NCBI RefSeq assembly: GCF_024756275.1
Contig: NZ_JANUGQ010000021.1
Coordinates: forward strand, 61,079-125,078
Source: Streptomyces pyxinae
GTDB lineage: Bacteria; Actinomycetota; Actinomycetes; Streptomycetales; Streptomycetaceae
DNA: 64,000 nt
Direction of reading: 5' to 3'
The notes under the pieces are model-generated. The model searched no databases. It saw only the letters and a list, made by a program, of their open reading frames with translations, and was not told where the DNA came from. A program made the position numbers and the translations under genes. The stretch's first letter is position 1, and the number at the start of each line of letters is the position of its first letter. Shown here in pieces: positions 7,128 to 15,332 of this stretch.

Positions 7128-9635
7128 CTACCGGCGGCGTCGCCGCCAGCGGCGGCGGTGGCGTTCTGCTATGGCCGCCTCTACAAGAGTCAGGTTGTCG
7201 CGGGTTCCCATGGTGTGGGGGTGGTCGGGTCCGAGGACGCGTTCCTGGGCGGCGAGGGTCTCACGCAGGAGGTCGGCGGCTTCTTGGTGGTGGCCCAGGT
7301 TGTACAGGGTGCTGGCGAGGTTGTTGCGGCTGGTGAGGGTGTCGGGGTGGTTGGGGCCGAGGACGTGTTCCCGGGTGGTGAGGGTCCGTCGGTGGAGCTC
7401 GGCGGCCTCCTGAAGATGGCCCAGTACGTACAGGGTGTCGGCGAGGTTGTTGCGGGTGGTGAGGGTGTCGGGGTGGTTGGGGCCGAGGACGTGTTCCCGG
7501 GTGGTGAGGGTCCGTCGGTGGAGCTCGGCGGCCTCTTGGTGATGACCCAGGTTGTGCAGGGTGCTGGCGAGGTTGTTGCGGCTGGTGAGGGTGTCGGGGT
7601 GGTTGGGGCCGAGGACGCGTTCGCGGGTGGTGAGGGTCCGTCGGTGGAGCTCGGCAGCCTCCTGATGGTGGCCCAGTTCGTTCAGGACTGCGGCGAGGTT
7701 GTTGCGGCTGTTGAGGGTGCCGGGGTGGTCGGGGCCGAGGATGCGTTCACTGGCAGTGAGGGTTTCGCGGTGGAGGTCGGCGGCTTCTTGGTGGTGGCCC
7801 AGGTGGTGCAGGGTGGTGGCGAGGTTGTTGCGGCTGTTGAGGGTGCCGGGGTGGTCGGGGCCGAGGATGCGTTCACTGGCAGTGAGGGTTTCGCGGTGGA
7901 GGTCGGCGGCTTCTTGGCGGTGGCCCAGTTCGCCCAGGGTGCCGGCGAGGTTGTTGCGGCTGGCGAGGGTGTCGGGGTGGTCGGGGCCGAGGTGAGCGGT
8001 CTCGGCGTCGAGAACGCGGCGGTGCAGAAGGAGTCGCTCGGCGCTGGCCCCGGCGGCGTCGAGGACATGGGCGAGATCGTCGAGGGGAGCCCGGGCCGTG
8101 ACCACCTCCTCCGCGGGCGCCCGGTCCAGCAGCGCGGGCAGGTGCAGGGCCAGCAGCCGGGCGGTGGGCCAGCCGGCGCGGCCGGACCGGACGGTGTCCT
8201 CGACGGCCTGGATCAGGTGGCGGTCGAGTGCCGCGTACCAGGGGGTGAGGTCGGTCCCGGTGGCGGAGAGGGCCGTCACCTCGCGGACCAGCGGGTGCAG
8301 CACCAGCCGGCCCACGCCCTCGTCGGGGACGGCGGCCTGCGGGGCGCCGAGCAGTCCGTAGCGGTGCAGCCCGGCGAGCGCGGCGTCCACCCCGGCGGCG
8401 GTGGCGGGCTCGCCGGTGGCGTCGGTCAGCAGGGCCGGGGTGATGAGGGTACGGGGGAGGGGCGCGGGCTCCAGCAGGGCGAGCAGCCGCAGCAGGGGGC
8501 GGGCGAGCGGCAGGCCGTCCCGGGCCAGTTGGTCGAGCGACAGGTCCCAGGTGTGCCGGACCACCGTCCTGGCGGTCTCCGGGTCGGCCGCCCGGGGGTG
8601 CTCGGCGCCGAGCAGGTCACCGAACTCCGTACTCAGGGCGTCCCGGTAGGCGGTGAAGGTGCGGAAACGGCTGGTGGGCGCCGCGAGATACCGGCCCGCC
8701 GCCTCCAGCGCCAGCGGCAGTCCGCCCAGCCGCGCCCCCAGTGCCTCGGCCTCCTCGGGGGTGCCCGCCCCCGGCGCGGCGTCCAGCAGGACCTGGCCCG
8801 ACGCCCGGTCGCCCAGCGGATCGAGGTGCAGCACGGTGGCGCGCGCTCCCCAGGTGACGGTGTCGCTGTCCCGGCTGGTCACCAGCAGCAGTCCGCCCCC
8901 GTCGGGCCGCAGCCAGCCCCGGTACGCGCTCACCGGCTCCGCCTCCGGGCCCACCCGCGCGGGCGTGTCCACGTTGTCCACGACGATCACCCACCCCCGC
9001 ACCGAGGCGAGTTGCTCCCAGACGACATCGACCAGCGCCGCCCGGCCGGTCTGCGCGTCGATGAGACGGGCCTCGGACAACCCGAGATCCTGGGCGATCT
9101 GCGACAGTTCCTCGGCCAGCCGGGCGGGCTCGTCGCGCCAGCGGACGCAGAACACCGCCCGCCCGGCCCGCTGCGCCCGCCCGGCCACCTCCATGGCGAG
9201 GGTGGTCTTGCCCAGGCCCCCGGCCCCGCAGACGACCGCCATCCCGCCGTCCCTGGACCGCGACAGGGCGTCCAGCCGGGCGATTTCCCGCTCCCGGCCG
9301 CGTACCGGGGCCCCCGGCGCTGGTGGTCGCAGCGAGGGCCGGACGGCGGCGGAGGAGACCCACTCCCGCGCCGGAGCGGTCCCGCCCGGGGTGCCACCGC
9401 CCCCGCCTCCGGACCCGCCGCCGCGCAGGGCGTAGAGCGAGACGGCGAGCCCGAGCACGCCCGCCGTACCGCCCACCACGCTGGCGGTCTGGTCCGCGAC
9501 CTCCAGCCCGAACCGGGCGACCGCCCAGACGATCCCGCCCACCAGAGCCGCCGACAGCGGTGCCCCCAGCAGCAACACCGGCCACCCGCCGCGCCTCGGC
9601 CCGTTTCCCGCCCGGTTCCGCACGCTCGCCCGCAC
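7128..9635 (-). CDS. Membrane-anchored STAND/NB-ARC ATPase with kinesin-light-chain-type TPR repeats
   Basis: About 835 residues. I start it at the GTG at 9635, which has GAGGAG 7-9 nt upstream, not at the TTG 30 nt earlier, which has no ribosome site. The layout is two hydrophobic N-terminal helices (LLLGAPLSAALVGGIVWAV and a Gly/Leu-rich second one), a Gly-rich linker, an NB-ARC-type NTPase with Walker A GAGGLGKTT and Walker B WVIVVDNVD, a winged-helix region, and seven 42-residue TPRs of the G-P-[DN]-H-P-x-T-L type. STAND proteins are switch ATPases that oligomerise on sensing a ligand; some bacterial members act in phage defence. The effector is not obvious, so the membrane segments may anchor or be the output. 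Confidence 0.85.
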   Translation of the reverse strand: MRASVRNRAGNGPRRGGWPVLLLGAPLSAALVGGIVWAVARFGLEVADQTASVVGGTAGVLGLAVSLYALRGGGSGGGGGGTPGGTAPAREWVSSAAVRPSLRPPAPGAPVRGREREIARLDALSRSRDGGMAVVCGAGGLGKTTLAMEVAGRAQRAGRAVFCVRWRDEPARLAEELSQIAQDLGLSEARLIDAQTGRAALVDVVWEQLASVRGWVIVVDNVDTPARVGPEAEPVSAYRGWLRPDGGGLLLVTSRDSDTVTWGARATVLHLDPLGDRASGQVLLDAAPGAGTPEEAEALGARLGGLPLALEAAGRYLAAPTSRFRTFTAYRDALSTEFGDLLGAEHPRAADPETARTVVRHTWDLSLDQLARDGLPLARPLLRLLALLEPAPLPRTLITPALLTDATGEPATAAGVDAALAGLHRYGLLGAPQAAVPDEGVGRLVLHPLVREVTALSATGTDLTPWYAALDRHLIQAVEDTVRSGRAGWPTARLLALHLPALLDRAPAEEVVTARAPLDDLAHVLDAAGASAERLLLHRRVLDAETAHLGPDHPDTLASRNNLAGTLGELGHRQEAADLHRETLTASERILGPDHPGTLNSRNNLATTLHHLGHHQEAADLHRETLTASERILGPDHPGTLNSRNNLAAVLNELGHHQEAAELHRRTLTTRERVLGPNHPDTLTSRNNLASTLHNLGHHQEAAELHRRTLTTREHVLGPNHPDTLTTRNNLADTLYVLGHLQEAAELHRRTLTTREHVLGPNHPDTLTSRNNLASTLYNLGHHQEAADLLRETLAAQERVLGPDHPHTMGTRDNLTLVEAAIAERHRRRWRRRRR
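7195..8020 (-). repeat. Seven tandem 126-bp TPR-coding repeats
   Basis: The phrase encoding GPxHPxTL recurs every 126 bp (near 7218, 7341, 7467, 7593, 7719, 7845 and 7971), one 42-residue TPR each. Units 2 and 3 are nearly identical to each other, and units 4-6 form another near-identical set, so the array has grown by recent unit duplication and may vary in length between strains. Confidence 0.9.
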
Positions 9636-9747
9636 CGCCCGTCTCTCCTCAACCTGTTGAGGCAAGGATGACCGCGGGGCAGGGGGCGCGAGGTGGCCGG
9701 AAGACCATCGGTACGAAGCCGTGACAGCCGGCCGGGTCCACCCGCTC

Positions 9748-10281
9748 TCACCGCGCGGCCAGTACGGCCAGCGCCAGCGCCTCGACCAGTGCCAGCACCG
9801 CGAACCAGGTGCAGAACACGTGCAGCACCGCCTGCTGCCGTCGACCCGGAGCGAACGCCCCGGCGGCCACGGCCAGTTCCCCGCTCACCAGCGGGAGCGG
9901 GACGGTCTCGACCCGGGGGACGACGGACAGGGTGACTCGGTGAGTGCCGTCCGAGGCGACGAACGAGAACGGCGTCCCCGCACCGAGCCGTTCCCGCACC
10001 TCGCGCTGGCGCCCCTCGTCCTCGCCCCAGGCCCGTAACTGCGAGGCGCAGTCCGGGCGGGCGGTCGCGTAACAGCGCCCCTCGGGCTGGAACCAGGCCG
10101 GCGACCGCCCGGGGTCGAGCCGGTTGGCGGTGCGCCGGGCGACCCCGCAGAGCCAACGGCGGGCCAGCTTGGGCGAGATGGTCCGGGTGGCAGTGTGCTC
10201 GTACGGCAGGGTCACCCCCGGCCCGATCCGCTCCTCCACCAATATCTCGCAGCGGTAGTACGTCAGGACGCCGGCGCTCAT
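9748..10281 (-). CDS. Small membrane-tail protein of unknown function
   Basis: 177 residues, beginning at the ATG that overlaps the stop of the upstream ATPase gene (ATGA), so the two are translationally coupled. It is soluble and charged for ~145 residues, with several Cys and Trp (RRWLCGVARR, EGRCYATARPDC), and ends in one hydrophobic helix (LHVFCTWFAVLALVEALALA). I do not recognise the family. Coupling to an anti-sigma-like ATPase in a WhiJ-type locus suggests a signalling partner held at the membrane by its tail, but that is only context. Confidence 0.6.
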   Translation of the reverse strand: MSAGVLTYYRCEILVEERIGPGVTLPYEHTATRTISPKLARRWLCGVARRTANRLDPGRSPAWFQPEGRCYATARPDCASQLRAWGEDEGRQREVRERLGAGTPFSFVASDGTHRVTLSVVPRVETVPLPLVSGELAVAAGAFAPGRRQQAVLHVFCTWFAVLALVEALALAVLAAR

Positions 10282-10724
10282 CGGACCGGCACCGTGCACC
10301 AGGTGCAGGAGCCGGTCCGGCCCCAGGCCAGCGCCAGCGTCTTGACCAGCAGCATCCCCCGGCCGCTCTCGGAGTCAGGACCGGGGTGCCGGACCACGGG
10401 CCGGCCGGTGGAGTGGTCGTCCACCTCGATCCGTACCTCGTCGGCCGCGTCGTACCGGAGGCAGAACCCCACGAGCCCGCCCTTGCCGTGCCGGACCGCG
10501 TTGGTGACCAGCTCGCTCACCAGCAGCTGCACCACATCGACCACACCCGGGTCGACCAGCCCGGCGCAGTCGAGCGTCGTGGCCGTCATCCGCCGCATCT
10601 CGGCCACCCGCCTGGGCTCGGGCAGAAAGGCGACCTGGATCCGCTGCTCCGTGATGGGAGCGAGCGGGCTCTCCGAGGGCCGGCCGACCGGCCCGTCCTC
10701 GTCGTCCAGAAAACAGGGAAGCAT
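10278..10724 (-). CDS. HATPase_c anti-sigma-factor-like (RsbW-type) ATP-binding protein
   Basis: 148 residues from the ATG at 10724, which has AAGGA upstream. The GHKL ATPase boxes are present: the N box in LLVSELVTNAVRHG, a G1-like segment VDDHSTGRP and G2 in ESGRGMLLVKTLA. Proteins of this size are often anti-sigma regulators or WhiJ/AbaA partner ATPases in Streptomyces. It is divergent from an Xre/DUF5753 regulator followed by a DUF397 gene, which is the standard make-up of abaA/whiJ-like loci affecting development and antibiotic production. Whether it binds a sigma factor cannot be seen. Confidence 0.82.
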   Translation of the reverse strand: MLPCFLDDEDGPVGRPSESPLAPITEQRIQVAFLPEPRRVAEMRRMTATTLDCAGLVDPGVVDVVQLLVSELVTNAVRHGKGGLVGFCLRYDAADEVRIEVDDHSTGRPVVRHPGPDSESGRGMLLVKTLALAWGRTGSCTWCTVPVR

Positions 10725-11031
10725 CGCGCGTCCTTCATGGCTGTCGAGCCCGGGGCGAGGGTGTCGGCGCACGCCGGAAGGCCTCCGAGCAGGGGTCACA
10801 TACCGCCCACGGTGAATGACCATCCGTGAGTTCGGGGCTCAAGCCTGGCAGTGGAGCCGCTATTGTCGGAACGTCTTCCAGGGGAATTCCCCCGGCAAAA
10901 TGCGCGATGAATTCCCGCCAGAAGACACCTAGTTCGCGCCTGGGCAGTTTCTTCTGCCGCAGCGCAGAACGTTCCTTGCGTCGGTGGAAGGTCGACCGAC
11001 ACACTGGTGACAAGCGCAGGGAGGAACCCGG
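10725..11031. promoter_or_regulatory. Divergent promoter region of the WhiJ-like locus
   Basis: 307 bp between the ATPase and the Xre regulator, less GC-rich than the genes around it. A GAATTCCC direct repeat occurs near 10880 and 10910, and GGAGGAACCCGG precedes the downstream ATG. No clear -35/-10 pair could be fixed by eye. Confidence 0.45.
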
Positions 11032-11913
11032 ATGCACACGGACGTCGAGTCGGCCTCGCCCGCTCTGTGTCGTTTACAGCTGGCCCGCGAGCTCAAGCAG
11101 CACCGCCTCGCGGCCGGTCTGAGGAACGGCCAGGTGGTCAAGCGGCTCCTCTGGAGCGCGTCGAAGATCACCCGGCTGGAGTCGGGAGACAACGTCACCG
11201 TGGAGCCCGCCGATGTCATCGCGCTGTGCGACATGTACGGCGTCGACGGCGACGCTCGCGCGCTTCTCGTCAACTACGCGGCGGTGACCAAGACCAAGCG
11301 CGACTGGTGGCAGTCGGCGGAGTACCGCCAGGTGATCACGCCCAGCTTCAGGGCGTACCTGGGGCTGGAAGCCGCCGCGAGTGCGATGCAGAACTACGAG
11401 AGTGAGTTCGTTCCCGGTCTGCTCCAGATCGAGCCGTACGTCCGTGTGATCCACCGGCGCGCTCATGAGGGGCTCTCCGAGGAGGAGATCGACAAGCTCG
11501 TCCAGGTACGAGTGACCAGGCAGGCGGCGTTGACCCGGACCAACGCTCCACTGAAGTTCTCTGCGATCATCAATGAGGCGGTCCTCCGCCGAAGGGTGGG
11601 TGACGCGGACGTGATGCGGGCGCAGATGAACCACATCGTGGAGATGGCTTCGCTGCCGTCCGTACGGGTCCAGGTCCTGCCGTACCGAGCCGGAGCGCAC
11701 CCGGGTATGAACGGGGCGTTCATCCTCCTACGGTTCCGGGACAACGGTCCGAAGCCGATCATTTATCTGGAGAACCTGGCGGACGCCCTGGTCAACCGCC
11801 GGGAGGAGGACGTGGAGCGGTACGAGGACGCGTTCACCGACCTGCAAAGTCTTGCTCCGGGGCCCGAAGAGTCTCTGAGCATCATCAAGGAAGCGATCAA
11901 GGAGTGGCATTGA
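11032..11913 (+). CDS. Xre-type helix-turn-helix regulator with DUF5753 (WhiJ/Scr1-like)
   Basis: 293 residues. The N-terminal Xre helix-turn-helix covers about residues 10-70 (LARELKQHRLAAGLRNGQVV, then ASKITRLESGDNVTVE). The remainder is the DUF5753 ligand/interaction domain (FVPGLLQIEPYVRVIHR, VQVLPYRAGAHPGMNGAFILL), known from WhiJ-family proteins. These regulators act with a cognate DUF397 small protein, encoded here immediately downstream with a 1-bp overlap (TGATG). GGAGG lies upstream of the ATG. This is a strong family call; the targets are unknown. Confidence 0.9.
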   Translation: MHTDVESASPALCRLQLARELKQHRLAAGLRNGQVVKRLLWSASKITRLESGDNVTVEPADVIALCDMYGVDGDARALLVNYAAVTKTKRDWWQSAEYRQVITPSFRAYLGLEAAASAMQNYESEFVPGLLQIEPYVRVIHRRAHEGLSEEEIDKLVQVRVTRQAALTRTNAPLKFSAIINEAVLRRRVGDADVMRAQMNHIVEMASLPSVRVQVLPYRAGAHPGMNGAFILLRFRDNGPKPIIYLENLADALVNRREEDVERYEDAFTDLQSLAPGPEESLSIIKEAIKEWH

Positions 11914-12134
11914 TGACCGACAAGGCCGAGGCGCTGCGCGGTGCCGACTGGTTCACGTCGAGCTACAGCAACGACCAGGGCGGTGCGTGCGTCGCGGGCG
12001 CCCGCCTCGCGGACGGTCGGATGGCGGTGCGGGACTCCAAGAACCCGGCCGGTCCCGCGTTCGTGTTCGAGGCCGGAGTCTGGGGGTCCTTCGTGACCTC
12101 GCTCGGTGCGTCGGAGACCGGCAACCGGGCCTGA
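11913..12134 (+). CDS. DUF397 protein, partner of the adjacent Xre regulator
   Basis: 73 residues with the full DUF397 signature: WFTSSYSNDQGGACV, then VRDSKNPAGPAFVF, then the end W-x-x-F. The ATG overlaps the last base of the regulator's stop, so translation is coupled. In known WhiJ-type systems the small protein relieves or modulates DNA binding by the Xre partner. A close paralogue lies 1.6 kb downstream without its own regulator. Confidence 0.92.
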   Translation: MTDKAEALRGADWFTSSYSNDQGGACVAGARLADGRMAVRDSKNPAGPAFVFEAGVWGSFVTSLGASETGNRA

Positions 12135-12149
12135 CCAGAGGCCCGTTCG

Positions 12150-12197
12150 GCTGAGGGCCCGCCCCTCCCCCTGCCCGGGGAGGGGCGGGCCCTCAGC
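12150..12197. terminator. Strong 21-bp bidirectional hairpin terminator
   Basis: A perfect 21-bp inverted repeat (12150-12170 with 12177-12197, loop CTGCCC) lies 15 bp after the DUF397 stop and overlaps the stop codon of the convergent SDR gene. It would end transcription from both sides. Confidence 0.85.
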
Positions 12198-12933
12198 CCT
12201 GGGTGGTCGGGCGGATGGTGATCTCCCCGATCTCCACATCGTGGGGCTGCTCGACGGCGAAGGCGATGGCGCGGGCCACGGCCTCCGGCGCGATGGCCGA
12301 CTCCGCCATGCTCCGGCGGATCTTCGCCCGGACCTCGGGGTTGTCGATGGAGTCGGCCAGTTCGGTGCGGACATAGCCGGGGGAGATCGACGTGGTGCGC
12401 AGCACCCCGTCGGTCGATTCCTGCCGCAGACCCTCCAGCAGGGTGCGGACGGCGTTCTTGGTGGCGGCGTACACCGCCTGATGGGGGACGATCTTCAGCC
12501 CGGCCGTCGAGACCGTGGTCACCAGGTGTCCTCGGCCCTGCCGCCGGAACACCGGGAGCGCCGCCGCGATGCCATGGAGCACGCCGCGCAGGTTGACGTC
12601 GATCATCGCGGACCAGCCCTCGGTGTCCAGGTCGCTCACGGGGCCGATCGTGGCGATGCCGGCATTGCTCACCAGCACGTCGAGTCGGCCGAACTCATCG
12701 ACGGCCCCGGCGACCAGGCGTTCGAGGTCTGCGGGGCGGGTGACATCGGTGGTGCGGGTGGCGGCACGCCCGCCGCTCGCGCGGATGCTCTCCGCGAGTT
12801 CTTCGAGGCGTTCCGTGCGGCGGGCGCCGAGGACGACGGCCGCTCCGCGTCCGGCGAGCAGCCGGGCGGTGGCCTCCCCGATGCCGCTGCTCGCTCCGGT
12901 GATGGCGACGACCTTGCCGCTGATGTCCGACAT
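12193..12933 (-). CDS. Short-chain dehydrogenase/reductase (classical SDR)
   Basis: 246 residues from the ATG at 12933, preceded by GGAGGAG. The cofactor motif is T-G-x3-G-x-G (ITGASSGIGEATARLL), the structural NAG motif is in LVSNAGIATIG, and the catalytic Ser and Tyr-x3-Lys are in VSTAGLKIVPHQAVYAATKNA split over two segments. It is NADP-preferring by its downstream Arg (GARRTERL). It resembles the YdfG-like clade acting on small alcohols/aldehydes or serine. The divergent TetR gene and twin operators show ligand-controlled expression. The substrate is unknown. Confidence 0.88.
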   Translation of the reverse strand: MSDISGKVVAITGASSGIGEATARLLAGRGAAVVLGARRTERLEELAESIRASGGRAATRTTDVTRPADLERLVAGAVDEFGRLDVLVSNAGIATIGPVSDLDTEGWSAMIDVNLRGVLHGIAAALPVFRRQGRGHLVTTVSTAGLKIVPHQAVYAATKNAVRTLLEGLRQESTDGVLRTTSISPGYVRTELADSIDNPEVRAKIRRSMAESAIAPEAVARAIAFAVEQPHDVEIGEITIRPTTQG

Positions 12934-12956
12934 CGGGATCTCCTCCGGCATAATGT

Positions 12957-13002
12957 GGACACGTGTCCGCTTACTGGATCCAGCGTACCGGACACGTGTC
13001 CG
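12957..13002. promoter_or_regulatory. Twin TetR operators GGACACGTGTCC
   Basis: The perfect palindrome GGACACGTGTCC occurs at 12957-12968 and again, extended to CGGACACGTGTCCG, at 12989-13002, 33 bp centre to centre, between the SDR start (12933) and the TetR start (13031). Two identical sites spaced about three helical turns apart in a divergent promoter are the usual autoregulating TetR arrangement. Confidence 0.85.
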
Positions 13003-13030
13003 TTTAGCTCTGTCGTCGTGCCGAGGACCG

Positions 13031-13600
13031 ATGAACCCACCACCCTCACCACCCGCACCACGCCGCCGTGCCGACGCGGCCGCCAACCGCGCCAGGATCG
13101 TCCAGGCCGCCCGGGAGGCCGTCGCGGAGTCCGGCGACATCGCGCTCAACGCGGTCGCCAAACAGGCCGGGGTCGGTCAGGGCACCCTCTACCGCCACTT
13201 CCCGACCCGGGAGGATCTGCTGGCCGAGGTCTACCGGCAGGAGGTGGACGAACTGGTCGCCGCCGCGCCCGCGTTGCTGATCGAGTACGAGCCGGCCGAG
13301 GCGCTGGCCCGCTGGTTCGACCGGGTGGCCGACTACGCGCGGGTCAAGCGCGGGGTGCTGGCCGCCGTCGAAGTGGCCGTGTGGCGCGACCTCACCACCC
13401 ACAGCCTGGGCCCGATCGGGGACGCGGTGACCACCCTCCTCGAAGCGGGCCGGGCCGACGGAAGCCTCCGGCCCGACGTGGACGCCCGCGATGTCATCCT
13501 GCTCATCGGCTACTTGTCACGGCTGGACGACGCCGAGTGGGACACCCGCGCCCGCCATCTCCTCGATGTGGTCCTCGACGGCCTGCGCCCCCGCACCTGA
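13031..13600 (+). CDS. TetR family transcriptional repressor
   Basis: 189 residues. The helix-turn-helix is clear at about residues 17-63 (IVQAAREAVAESG, AVAKQAGVGQGTLYRHFPTR); the C-terminal part is a helical ligand domain of the common SCO-type small TetR. It is divergent from the SDR gene with two identical palindromes between them, so it probably represses both. I chose the ATG at 13031, close to a GAGG. The ligand is probably the SDR substrate or product. Confidence 0.88.
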   Translation: MNPPPSPPAPRRRADAAANRARIVQAAREAVAESGDIALNAVAKQAGVGQGTLYRHFPTREDLLAEVYRQEVDELVAAAPALLIEYEPAEALARWFDRVADYARVKRGVLAAVEVAVWRDLTTHSLGPIGDAVTTLLEAGRADGSLRPDVDARDVILLIGYLSRLDDAEWDTRARHLLDVVLDGLRPRT

Positions 13601-13742
13601 CGCCCGAGCCGGCCCGGCGGGTCCGCGAGGACTGGCGCGTAACAGCGTTCCCCCGCCCGCTCCACGTCCCGCAAGCTCCTTCCAGAGCACCCCCCTCGCC
13701 CCGGCACACCGGCCCGGGGCGACCACGCCAAGGAGCGCCGTC

Positions 13743-13949
13743 ATGAACCACCCAGCCGAATCGCCGCGCGACGCCGACTGGTTCACCTCCAGCTACAGCA
13801 ACAACCAGGGCGGCGCGTGCGTGCAGGGCGCCCGCCTCCCCGACGGCCGGATGGCCGTCCGCGACTCCAAGCACCCCTCCGGCCCCGCCTTCACCTTCAA
13901 GGCCGGGTCCTGGGGCCCCTTCCTCGCCTCCCTCTCCACGGACGGCTGA
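13743..13949 (+). CDS. Orphan DUF397 protein
   Basis: 68 residues, very like the DUF397 protein at 11913-12134: both share ADWFTSSYSN-QGGACV, DGRMAVRDSK and GPAF-F-AG-WG-F. No Xre/DUF5753 gene adjoins it, so it may act on the regulator upstream or on a distant one. The ATG is preceded by AAGGAG within a good distance. The SDR/TetR pair between the two copies looks like a later insertion into a duplicated pair, which is inference. Confidence 0.88.
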   Translation: MNHPAESPRDADWFTSSYSNNQGGACVQGARLPDGRMAVRDSKHPSGPAFTFKAGSWGPFLASLSTDG

Positions 13950-13985
13950 GGGGGCACGATCGATCGATCGCCGGGGCGGTGTGGG

Positions 13986-14795
13986 TCACCGGGCTGCCCC
14001 GGGGATGATGCCCCGGTGGTCCACCCACGCCTGCGCCGCCACCACCATGGCCGCCAGCCATCCCTCGTCGGGGCGCCTGGCGGCGACAGCACGGTGCATC
14101 CGCAGATCGGCCACAGCGAACGCGTCGACCGCCTTCGGATCCGCTGCCGCCCAGGCCGTGCAGTCGGCCGCCCAGGACTCGGCCGACTCCGGGCTGTGGC
14201 CGGCCGAGATCAGCTGCACGACGAAACAGGCCGGGTCGATGAACGCCGCCCCATGGGTGGGCCACGCCCAGTCGATGAGCCACGCGCCCGCGTTCCCCAC
14301 CGTCATATTGGACGGGTTGATGTCGGTGTGCAGCAGCGCGTCGCCACGGAGGAGCGACAACTCGTCCTCGCTTCTCGCGAAGTCGTCCCACCGGTTCTCC
14401 GGCCAGTCCCGTGCGACATCGGGCAGCTCCAGGGCCGCAGCCCTGTTGAGGAGGTTCACGGCGAGGGGAAGATCCGGCGAGCCGGGTCGGAAGTCGAGGG
14501 GACGCTCCTCGACGGCCGCGAACCCGAGGATGATCCAGCCCTCCCCGTCAGCGCTCCACAGCAGTGGAGGAGACAGCGGCCGCACATGGGGGTTGATCAG
14601 CCGCTCCCGGACGATGGAGCCCCGGCGTCCTCCCGGCCGGTTGAACATGGCCTTGACGAAGAACGCTCCTTTCTCGCCGCTGATGATCGCGGCGAAATCC
14701 GAACCGAACCCCCGCTCCGGGATCTCGACCCTGATGACTTCTCCGGTGTGCGGGTGGATCAGGTCTTCGAAGTGGGCGTCGGGCAGATCAGCCAC
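13986..14795 (-). CDS. Aminoglycoside phosphotransferase (APH) family protein
   Basis: 269 residues from a GTG with GAGGGG 7 nt upstream. The kinase-like catalytic loop LLHTDINPSNMTV (H-x-D-x4-N) and the metal-binding LIDWAWP Asp are present, followed by the usual FIDPACFVVQLI. The N-terminal lobe (VEIPERGFGSDFAAIISGE, VKAMF) holds the glycine-rich loop and Lys. Such proteins phosphorylate aminoglycosides, choline, homoserine or other small alcohols; single copies in Streptomyces are mostly of unknown substrate. No resistance cluster adjoins it. Confidence 0.82.
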   Translation of the reverse strand: MADLPDAHFEDLIHPHTGEVIRVEIPERGFGSDFAAIISGEKGAFFVKAMFNRPGGRRGSIVRERLINPHVRPLSPPLLWSADGEGWIILGFAAVEERPLDFRPGSPDLPLAVNLLNRAAALELPDVARDWPENRWDDFARSEDELSLLRGDALLHTDINPSNMTVGNAGAWLIDWAWPTHGAAFIDPACFVVQLISAGHSPESAESWAADCTAWAAADPKAVDAFAVADLRMHRAVAARRPDEGWLAAMVVAAQAWVDHRGIIPGAAR

Positions 14796-14929
14796 GCCGG
14801 TTCCCCTCAGGTCACGTCAGTTCTCCGGCCGACGCACGCCGGGGCCTGGGCGTGCGCTGCCATGACCCCTCCCGGCTCCGTGGCCTCCGGCTCACTCAAA
14901 CAGGTGATCACGGAGCGCACGGGAACGGC

Positions 14930-15169
14930 TCAGAGGGTGTCGCGGACCTCCCCGCAGGAGGCGCAGACCCAGAGACCGCGCTGGCGCCACATGGTGTGGG
15001 CGCAGCGGGGGCAGCCGGTGGTCTGGATGCCGTCCGGGCCCATATGGGGCGGGTCGGGGGTGGCCGCAGCGTAGTCGATCAGGCGGGCACGGGTGCGTTC
15101 GTCGGTCGTCGCGGCCATGCGGAGGAGGCGGGCGGCCCGCGATCGGGCCTCGTCGGCGTAGTCGGTCAC
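14930..15169 (-). CDS. Small zinc-ribbon protein
   Basis: 79 residues if begun at the GTG at 15169 (VTDYADEARSR); a longer frame upstream has no ribosome site and low-complexity sequence. An N-terminal helical half is followed by two CxxC knuckles (CPRCAHTMW and CASCGEV) that should hold one zinc. Function is unknown; such proteins are widespread in Streptomyces as small nucleic-acid- or protein-binding factors. It is divergent from the next gene across 163 bp. Confidence 0.65.
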   Translation of the reverse strand: MTDYADEARSRAARLLRMAATTDERTRARLIDYAAATPDPPHMGPDGIQTTGCPRCAHTMWRQRGLWVCASCGEVRDTL

Positions 15170-15332
15170 GGGTCCGACCTTAGGGCGCAAACCCGGCCGG
15201 GGCGGGGCAGGTTGCCCAGGGACCACCCATGCGAGGGGTATGGCCTTACGGAAAGTGACGCCGCCGGGCTCTTGGTCCCGGGCGTCCGGCTTTCCGGGAA
15301 CCGGGCCGGGGTCACGGGAGTACGGTACGGGC

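Noticed and set aside
7062..9671. 869-codon plus-strand frame opposite the STAND ATPase
   Set aside because: It is the GC-rich mirror of the TPR gene; its protein is a Gly/Val/Glu repeat with no family, whereas the minus strand has clear Walker and TPR motifs.
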